From the NCBI GenBank assembly GCA_027064265.1, contig JAMOQA010000583.1, positions 1 to 5,382 on the forward strand: 5,382 bases of DNA, written 5' to 3'. Position numbers and translations under genes: made by a program. The notes beneath the pieces were generated by a model. The model was not told the origin of the DNA and did no database searches. It was given only the letters and a program-made list of their open reading frames with translations. Shown here in pieces: positions 1 to 4,835 of this stretch. The stretch is from Acidobacteriota bacterium. Lineage in GTDB: Bacteria > Acidobacteriota > Polarisedimenticolia > J045. The stretch's first letter is position 1. Each line of letters starts with the position of its first letter.

Positions 1-733
1 TGGCGCGGACCGCGCGGATCATCGCGACCGGCGCCTTCGACTGGAAGATGTTGCGCCCCATGTCGACCCCGGCCGCGCCGTCGTGGATCGCGTTCCAGGC
101 GAGCTGGAGCGCGTCCCTCTCGGGGATCTTCTTCCCGCCGGCGATCACCACCGGCACGGGGGTCTGCGCGACGAGCTTGTCGAAGCCCTCGCAGTAGTAC
201 GTCTTGACCACGTGGGCGCCGAGCTCGGCGGCGATGCGGCTGGCGAGGCCGAGGTAGCGCAGGTCGCGGGCCATGTCGCGGCCGACCGCGGTGACCGCGA
301 GCACCGGGATCCCGTACCGCTCGCCGAAGTCGATCGCCCGGGTGAGGTTCCCCAGGGTCTGCCGCTCGTGCTCGGTGCCGACGAAGATCGAGACCGCCAT
401 CCCCGAGACGTTGAGCCGGACCGCGTCCTCGAAGGAGACGGCGAGGTCCTCGTTGGAGAGGGCGGAGGCGCCGTTGTCGTTCGAGACGATCGACGTCCCG
501 CCGGAGATCCGCAGCATGATCGGGATGTCGGTGGCCGGGTCGACCCAGCGCCGGAGGGCGCCCCGGGTCAGCATCAGGCTGTCCGCGTGGGGAAGGAGCG
601 GCTTCACCGTCTCGCCGAGCTGCTCGAGGCCGGTGGTCGGCCCCAGGAAGTAGCCGTGGTCGACGGCGAGCATGACCGTCTTGTCGTCCCTGCCGAAGAT
701 CCGCGCCAGGCGGTTCCGCATGCCCCAGTCCAT
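1..733 (-). CDS. lsrF: LsrF-like DhnA-family class I aldolase/thiolase (3-hydroxy-5-phosphonooxypentane-2,4-dione thiolase type), 3' end cut by window
   Basis: In the family's best known member, LsrF moves the acetyl group of 3-hydroxy-5-phosphonooxypentane-2,4-dione to CoA, giving acetyl-CoA and DHAP at the end of AI-2 breakdown in the cytoplasm. The visible 244 residues match this family throughout: MDWGM at the start, MLAVDHGYFLGPTTGLE (21-37), LTRG (55-58), VGRDM (150-154), VVKTYY (175-180), VIAGGKKIPER (196-206) and GVDMGRNIFQ (222-231). Lys177 in VVKTYY aligns with E. coli LsrF Lys203, the catalytic lysine (sequence recalled from memory). The ATG at 733 is chosen because GGAGGTG lies 5 bases upstream and no upstream in-frame ATG or GTG follows the previous stop. 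The protein therefore lacks the roughly 30-residue N-terminal extension of E. coli LsrF. About 25-30 C-terminal residues lie beyond the edge. It is the last visible gene of the rho operon, 57 bases after the aldolase/dehydrogenase. No other lsr gene is in view, so an AI-2 role is not shown. The family also includes fructose-bisphosphate aldolases and ADH synthases, so the substrate is uncertain. Confidence 0.9.
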   Translation of the reverse strand, partial: MDWGMRNRLARIFGRDDKTVMLAVDHGYFLGPTTGLEQLGETVKPLLPHADSLMLTRGALRRWVDPATDIPIMLRISGGTSIVSNDNGASALSNEDLAVSFEDAVRLNVSGMAVSIFVGTEHERQTLGNLTRAIDFGERYGIPVLAVTAVGRDMARDLRYLGLASRIAAELGAHVVKTYYCEGFDKLVAQTPVPVVIAGGKKIPERDALQLAWNAIHDGAAGVDMGRNIFQSKAPVAMIRAVRA

Positions 734-738
734 GTCTT

Positions 739-745
739 CACCTCC
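739..745 (-). promoter_or_regulatory. Ribosome binding site of the lsrF-like gene
   Basis: GGAGGTG on the minus strand, 5 bases before the ATG at 733. It fixes the start at MDWGM rather than at the second methionine four codons later. It lies in the 57-base gap (734-790) after the aldolase/dehydrogenase stop. That gap shows no terminator-like hairpin with a T-run, so the two genes are probably co-transcribed. Confidence 0.8.
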
Positions 746-790
746 GGTGCGCTCGCAGTCGCGTTTCCGTTTCTCGCGCCGCCACCCGCC

Positions 791-2908
791 TCAGCGGGGG
801 AAGGCGCCGGGCAGCCCGCCGTCGACCGGCAGGACCGCCCCGGTACAGGGGACCCGCCGCTCGGCGAAGAACCGCACCGCCGCCGCGACGTGCCCCGTCG
901 TCACCCGTGCCTTGAGCAGGTTCCGCTGCCGGTACCGCTCCGGCAGCTCCGCGGGATCGATCCCCTTCGACCGCGCCCGCTTCGCCCCGACCTCCTTCCA
1001 GAGGAGGGAGGGGATCTCGTCGTCCCCGAAGACCGCGTCCGGGGAGACCAGGTTGACCCGGACGTCCAGGGGGGCGAGCTCGAGGGCCGCCACCCGGGCG
1101 AGCTGGTGGGCGGCCGCCTTCGAGGCGCTGTAGGCGCCGAAGGAGGCCCCCGGGTCCGGGACGTTCTTCGTCGAGACCATCACCACGTCGCCGCCGCACC
1201 CCTCGAGGCGGACCCGCCGCACGAACGCCCCGAGCACGTGGAACGACCCGAGCGCGTTGACCCCGAAGATCGTCCGCAGCCGCTCCGGGTCGAGGTCCGC
1301 GATGTCGCCGACCTCGGCCATGCCGTGGGAGAGGACCAGCAGGTCGACGCCGCCGGCGATCCGGCACGCCTCGTCGAACGCGGCGTCGGTGGCGGCGGCG
1401 TCGGTGACGTCGAAGGGGAGGGCGTGGGCGGCGTCGTCGCCGGCGACCTGCCGCACCCGGGAAAGGGCCCGCTCGAGACGCTCCCGGTCCCGCTCGCCGG
1501 GCCGGTCGGCGAGGAAGACCAGGGCCCCGGCCCGGGCCAGCTCCTCGGCGATCCCCGCCCCGATCGCCCCCGCCGCCCCGGTGACCAGGGCGACCCGCCC
1601 GCCCAGGGGGCCGCGCCGCTCCCGCTCGAGCTTGGCCCGCTCGCCGGACCAGAACTCCATCCGGTGCACTTCCTCTTCCGGCAGCGGCTCGAACCGCCCG
1701 ATCGCCTCGGCGGCGTCCCGGGCGAGGACCGACCGGCGGCCGATCTCCCGGGCGACGGCGACCCGGGCCGGGGTCTCCCCCGCGGCGAAGAGGCCGAGGC
1801 CGGGGACGAGCACCAGGCGCGGCCGGTGGTCGACGCGCCCCGGGTCTTCTCCGTGGCGCTCGAGGTAGGCGGCGTACTCCCGGCCCCAGGCGGCGACCGC
1901 CTCGGCGAGGCGCCCGCGGGTGGTCTCCGGGCCCTCCGCCGGGTCGTCCCGGAAGACCAGGGGGCGGTTCCGGGTGTGGATGAGGTGGTCCGGCGTCAGC
2001 ACCCCCCGGGCGGCCAGCTCCTCCGCCCCCGGCCGGTCGAGGGCGGCGAGCAGCTGCTCGTCGTCGGCGAGGGCGAGGAGGAACCGCTGCCAGGGGCGGT
2101 CGGGATCGTCCGAGGGGAGGGCGAGGACCCCGCGCAGCAGCGGGGCGAGGAGGGCGGCACGGGAAGGGTCCGAGCGCAGCTCGATCGCCGGTTCGCGGCG
2201 GCCGGCCCCGGCGAGCCGCTCCGCGAGGGCGTCCTCCGTGGCCCCGAGGGCCTCCCGCAGCCGCCCGTACGCCTCCCGCGGCGTCTCCCCCCAGGCGAAG
2301 AGCCCGTGGTGCCGGAAGGCGAGGCCGTGGAGCCGATCGCCGCCCGCCTCGATCGCCCCCCGGGCCGCCCGGGCGAGGGGCAACCCCGGCATCGCGTAGT
2401 CGAGCACGGCGAACCGCTCGCCGAGAACGCCGGCGAGCAGGTCGCGCCCGTCCGGCTGGGCGGCGAGGACGAGGAGCGGCTCGGGATGCACGTGGAGGAC
2501 GGCGCGCCCCGGCGCGAGGGCGTGGACCAGCGACTCCACCGAGGGGGCCGGCGCCTCCGGGTCGAGCCGGCACGCCGCGAGGGCGGCCGGCAGGTCCTCG
2601 GCCCCGAGGCCGGGAAGGTCCAGGAGTGTCCGCACCCGGGCGAGGTCGAGGGGAACCAGGTCGGCGGGGGCGAGGGACGCCATGTCCCGGCCGGAAGGCT
2701 TGATCCAGAGGGCGCCCCCCGGGCCCGGGGACCACGGCCGGGGGAAGTCCCCCTTGACCGAGGCGTTCCCGCCGCCCCCGAGGACGAGCGAGCGGTCGGT
2801 GCCGGCGAGGCGGCAGGCGGCGGCCAGCTCCGCGAGGAGCGGGTCCGTCCCCGCCGGCGCCTCGCCGGCGAGCCGGGAGACCGCGTCGTCGTCCCAGGGG
2901 GGAAGCAC
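791..2908 (-). CDS. Bifunctional class II (rhamnulose-1-phosphate type) aldolase / short-chain dehydrogenase
   Basis: This 705-residue cytoplasmic enzyme has the fused layout of the rhamnulose-1-phosphate aldolase/alcohol dehydrogenase family (RhaEW, B. subtilis YuxG), whose members are usually about 680-700 residues. The N-terminal class II aldolase domain (about 20-235) has a phosphate-binding loop GGGGNAS (44-50), KPSG (70-73), the likely catalytic Glu125 and probable zinc ligands His139, His141 and His201 (in HHG). A linker contains VLVPGLGLF (366-374). The C-terminal SDR domain (about 435-705) has TGAAGAIG (443-450), Asp468 at the end of strand 2 (favouring NAD), DVT (500-502), Asn551, Tyr593 and Lys597 (YSASK), and the family's PDAVFG, YRQRN and DGG tail. 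In known members it cleaves L-rhamnulose 1-phosphate to DHAP and L-lactaldehyde and then acts on the lactaldehyde. The start is GTG, 4 bases after the rpoZ stop. No rhamnose kinase, isomerase or transporter is in view, so another deoxyketose 1-phosphate is possible. Confidence 0.93.
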   Translation of the reverse strand: MLPPWDDDAVSRLAGEAPAGTDPLLAELAAACRLAGTDRSLVLGGGGNASVKGDFPRPWSPGPGGALWIKPSGRDMASLAPADLVPLDLARVRTLLDLPGLGAEDLPAALAACRLDPEAPAPSVESLVHALAPGRAVLHVHPEPLLVLAAQPDGRDLLAGVLGERFAVLDYAMPGLPLARAARGAIEAGGDRLHGLAFRHHGLFAWGETPREAYGRLREALGATEDALAERLAGAGRREPAIELRSDPSRAALLAPLLRGVLALPSDDPDRPWQRFLLALADDEQLLAALDRPGAEELAARGVLTPDHLIHTRNRPLVFRDDPAEGPETTRGRLAEAVAAWGREYAAYLERHGEDPGRVDHRPRLVLVPGLGLFAAGETPARVAVAREIGRRSVLARDAAEAIGRFEPLPEEEVHRMEFWSGERAKLERERRGPLGGRVALVTGAAGAIGAGIAEELARAGALVFLADRPGERDRERLERALSRVRQVAGDDAAHALPFDVTDAAATDAAFDEACRIAGGVDLLVLSHGMAEVGDIADLDPERLRTIFGVNALGSFHVLGAFVRRVRLEGCGGDVVMVSTKNVPDPGASFGAYSASKAAAHQLARVAALELAPLDVRVNLVSPDAVFGDDEIPSLLWKEVGAKRARSKGIDPAELPERYRQRNLLKARVTTGHVAAAVRFFAERRVPCTGAVLPVDGGLPGAFPR

Positions 2909-2912
2909 CGGG

Positions 2913-3224
2913 TCAGTCCTTCTGGCTGTCGCCGGTCAGGTCGTCCAGGGAGACCGCCTCGGGATCGACCGGCTTGGAGAAGACGACTTCCTCGGTGGGC
3001 TCCACCTCGGGCTCGCCCCGCAGGCGGATCTCCCTCGTCTCCTCGTCGACCTCGATCTTGTCCTCGAGGATCTCGGCGAGGACGATGTCGATCTTGGTCA
3101 TTCCCGGCTTCACCTCGACGAGGGGCGGCGCGCCGGCGACCAGGCTCTCCCAGCGGCGGGAGACGACGGTCGTCAGGAGGAACGTGTTGGGGATCTTCTC
3201 GAGGGCCTTCTCGATCGGCTTCAT
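2913..3224 (-). CDS. rpoZ: DNA-directed RNA polymerase omega subunit
   Basis: Omega binds the C-terminal part of beta-prime and helps fold and assemble RNA polymerase. The 103-residue product has the omega core in order: a helix ending in ALEKIPNTFLL (7-17), VVSRRWESL (20-28; the usual motif is close to ARRARQL), a PPLVEV turn (33-38), and KIDIVLAEILEDKI (44-57), matching the conserved IALEEI-type helix. Residues 58-103 form a charged tail with 16 acidic and 5 basic residues, which is not part of the conserved core. A GGAGGTA ribosome site lies 6 bases before the ATG. The gene starts 19 bases after the rho stop and ends 4 bases before the aldolase start. In many bacteria rpoZ follows gmk, so this position behind rho is uncommon. 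Identification rests on motif recognition and size; nothing indicates it is broken. Confidence 0.92.
   Translation of the reverse strand: MKPIEKALEKIPNTFLLTTVVSRRWESLVAGAPPLVEVKPGMTKIDIVLAEILEDKIEVDEETREIRLRGEPEVEPTEEVVFSKPVDPEAVSLDDLTGDSQKD
2917..2921 (-). promoter_or_regulatory. Ribosome binding site of the aldolase/dehydrogenase, inside the rpoZ tail
   Basis: AAGGA lies 8 bases before the GTG start at 2908 and within the last codons of rpoZ. Ribosomes finishing rpoZ would clear or reload at this site, so the two genes are probably translationally coupled. It supports the GTG start over later in-frame starts, because the aldolase fold needs the N-terminal region. Confidence 0.65.
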
Positions 3225-3243
3225 CGGGTACCTCCGGGAGGGA

Positions 3244-4659
3244 TCAGCCTCCCTTCCTCATCATGCGGATGAACTCCTCGTTGTCCTTCGTCTTGCGCAG
3301 GCGGTCGAGGAGGAGCTCCATCGCCTCCATGCTGTTCATCTGGGTGAGCACCTTGCGCAGCACCCAGACCGCGTTCAGGACCCGCGGCTCAAGCAGCAGC
3401 TCCTCCTTGCGGGTGCCGGAGCGGGTGATGTCGATCGCCGGGAAGACCCGCCGGTCGGCGAGGCGGCGATCGAGATGCAGCTCCATGTTCCCGGTTCCCT
3501 TGAACTCCTCGAAGATCACCTCGTCCATCCGGGAACCGGTGTCGATCAGGGCGGTGCCGAGGATCGTCAGCGAGCCCCCCTCCTCGATGTTGCGGGCGGC
3601 GCCGAAGAACCGCTTGGGGCGCTGGAGGGCGTTGGCGTCGAGGCCGCCGGAGAGGACCTTCCCCGAGGCGGGCTGGACCGTGTTGTAGGCCCGGGCGAGG
3701 CGGGTGATCGAGTCGAGCAGGATGCAGACGTCCTTGCCATACTCGACCATCCGCTTCGCCTTCTCGATCACCATCTCGGCGACCTGCACGTGGCGGGTGG
3801 CCGGCTCGTCGAACGTCGAGGAGATCACCTCGGCGTCGACGGTCCGCTTCATGTCGGTGACCTCCTCCGGTCGCTCGTCGATCAGGAGGACGATCAGGTA
3901 GATCTCCGGGTGGTTCGCCGTGATCGAGTTGGCGATCGACTGGAGGAGCATCGTCTTGCCGGTACGGGGCGCGGCCACGATCAGGCCGCGCTGGCCCTTG
4001 CCGACCGGCGTCAGCAGGTCCATCACCCGCCCGGTGAGGTTGTCCGGCTCGGTCTCCAGCCGGATCTGCTCCATCGGGTAGAGGGGGGTCAGGTTCTCGA
4101 AGAAGATCCGCTCCCGGGACTTCTCCGGGTCCTCGTGGTTGATCGCCTCGACCTTGATCAGCGCGAAGTACTTCTCGTCCTCCTTGGGATAGCGGACCTG
4201 GCCGGTCACCGTGTCGCCGGTCAGGAGGGAGAAACGGCTGATCTGGGAAGGGGAGACGTAGACGTCGTCCGGTCCGGGCAGGTAGTTGTACTCCGGCGAG
4301 CGGAGGAAGCCGTATCCCTCCGGCAGCACCTCGAGCACCCCCTCGGCGAAGATCAGGCCCTTGCGTTCCGCCTGGGATTCCAGGATGCGGAAGATCAGCT
4401 CCTGCTTGCGCAGGCCGGAGACCCCGGCGATCTCGAGCTTCCGGGCGAGCTCCGTCAGCTCGTCGATCCGCATCCGGGCGAGGGCGTTCAGCGAGAACGA
4501 CGGGGGCTCGTCGGACGGGGGATCGGCCTCGCCGTTGCGCGCCGCCCTCTTCCGGCGGGCGGGGGCCTTCCCGTTGCCGTTGCCGTCGGCCGCGGCGCCG
4601 TTCCCGCCGTTCTTCGCGCCGTTCTTCCCGGCCCGGCTCGTCTTCCGCTTCACCGCCAT
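3244..4659 (-). CDS. rho: Transcription termination factor Rho
   Basis: Rho is a hexameric RNA-dependent ATPase/helicase that ends transcription by travelling along nascent RNA. The 471-residue product is full length. Residues 1-54 are a basic, Asn/Gly-rich, probably disordered extension. The Rho N helical domain is at about 55-97 and the cold-shock-like RNA-binding domain at about 102-170 (GYGFLR, 115-120). The ATPase domain follows: Walker A APRTGKT (230-236), DERPEE (261-266) with catalytic Glu262, Walker B ILLDS (313-317), Q-loop SGKVLSGGLDANAL (332-345), R-loop DTGSRMDE (373-380) and arginine finger Arg417. These positions run 51 residues ahead of E. coli Rho with no internal gap in the ATPase core, so the ring and motor look intact. 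The ATG has GGAGG 7 bases upstream (4667-4671). It is the first gene of the rho-rpoZ-aldolase-lsrF series, with its own promoter upstream. Rho is autoregulated in E. coli, and the leader here has features that would allow the same. Confidence 0.98.
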   Translation of the reverse strand: MAVKRKTSRAGKNGAKNGGNGAAADGNGNGKAPARRKRAARNGEADPPSDEPPSFSLNALARMRIDELTELARKLEIAGVSGLRKQELIFRILESQAERKGLIFAEGVLEVLPEGYGFLRSPEYNYLPGPDDVYVSPSQISRFSLLTGDTVTGQVRYPKEDEKYFALIKVEAINHEDPEKSRERIFFENLTPLYPMEQIRLETEPDNLTGRVMDLLTPVGKGQRGLIVAAPRTGKTMLLQSIANSITANHPEIYLIVLLIDERPEEVTDMKRTVDAEVISSTFDEPATRHVQVAEMVIEKAKRMVEYGKDVCILLDSITRLARAYNTVQPASGKVLSGGLDANALQRPKRFFGAARNIEEGGSLTILGTALIDTGSRMDEVIFEEFKGTGNMELHLDRRLADRRVFPAIDITRSGTRKEELLLEPRVLNAVWVLRKVLTQMNSMEAMELLLDRLRKTKDNEEFIRMMRKGG

Positions 4660-4751
4660 CGGGGATCCTCCGCTCCCGGGCCGCGGCGGCTCCCCCGGGC
4701 CGGCTCGCCCGGGAGGAGGGTGCGCGTCGGGTCCGCTGCCCGGTTCGGCAT
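4650..4751 (-). CDS. Possible 33-codon leader reading frame overlapping the rho start
   Basis: An ATG at 4751 opens a 33-codon frame (MPNRAADPT at its start) ending at a TGA at 4652-4650, inside the second to fourth codons of rho and in a different frame. It lies within the predicted leader transcript. If translated, its ribosomes would terminate just past the rho start, which could couple or attenuate rho translation. E. coli rho also has a short leader peptide (rhoL), but no sequence similarity is claimed. The ribosome site is poor (AGAGCGG at best), and short open frames are frequent in such GC-rich DNA, so it may not be translated. Confidence 0.2.
   Translation of the reverse strand: MPNRAADPTRTLLPGEPARGSRRGPGAEDPRWR
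4694..4713 (-). promoter_or_regulatory. GC-only hairpin in the rho leader
   Basis: Two 7-base arms, CCCGGGC and GCCCGGG, separated by 6 bases, can form a strong stem-loop in the leader RNA 35-54 bases upstream of the rho start. No T-run follows on the minus strand, so it is not a standard intrinsic terminator. It could modulate access to the rho ribosome site or act as a pause site. In DNA this GC-rich, a 7-base inverted repeat can occur by chance. Confidence 0.3.
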
Positions 4752-4796
4752 CTGCCGCTCTGGTCGGGGGAAATCCTCGGTCGAGGGAGGGAATCG

Positions 4797-4825
4797 ATCC
4801 TAGGGGAGCGCCCGGGGCGCGTCAA
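4797..4825 (-). promoter_or_regulatory. Predicted sigma70-type promoter for rho and the downstream operon
   Basis: Reading the minus strand, TTGACG (4825-4820) matches the -35 consensus at 5 of 6 bases. After a 17-base spacer, TAGGAT (4802-4797) matches the -10 consensus at 4 of 6. Transcription would start near 4790, giving a leader of about 130 bases before the rho ATG. The -35 box begins 10 bases after the stop of the upstream Omp85 gene. The spacer holds a GC-rich dyad (4808-4820). The AT-containing hexamers stand out in otherwise very GC-rich DNA, which strengthens the call. Confidence 0.6.
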
Positions 4826-4835
4826 CAGGCGGGGC

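Noticed and set aside
751..778. TCGCG...CGCG short inverted repeat around an A-rich patch between the aldolase and lsrF-like genes
   Set aside because: The 4-5 base arms are too short, and no T-run follows; it is not a credible terminator or operator.
734..793. The aldolase/dehydrogenase TGA is in frame with the lsrF-like ATG, with 19 sense codons between, suggesting read-through or a split fusion gene
   Set aside because: The family-typical C-terminus (AAFPR-like GAFPR) ends at the TGA and a strong ribosome site precedes the next ATG. An open 57-base stretch is expected by chance at this GC content.
738..2735. A long minus-strand frame shifted against the aldolase/dehydrogenase
   Set aside because: It overlaps the real gene in another frame and encodes Arg/Pro/Gly-rich low-complexity sequence, while the chosen frame holds the full aldolase and SDR motifs.
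83..3688. A plus-strand open frame of about 1200 codons running across four minus-strand genes
   Set aside because: It is antisense to lsrF-like, aldolase/dehydrogenase, rpoZ and rho genes that have clear family motifs. Its product is low-complexity Arg/Pro/Gly-rich with no recognisable domain, as expected from the complement of GC-biased codons.
4694..4713. Intrinsic terminator for the Omp85 gene
   Set aside because: The stem is followed by GC-rich sequence without a T-run on the minus strand, and it lies downstream of the rho promoter, so it belongs to the rho leader.
2974..4803. A plus-strand open frame of about 600 codons opposite rpoZ and rho
   Set aside because: It is a mirror of the rho coding sequence, with no family motif and no separate codon signature; stop codons are simply rare in this GC-rich DNA.
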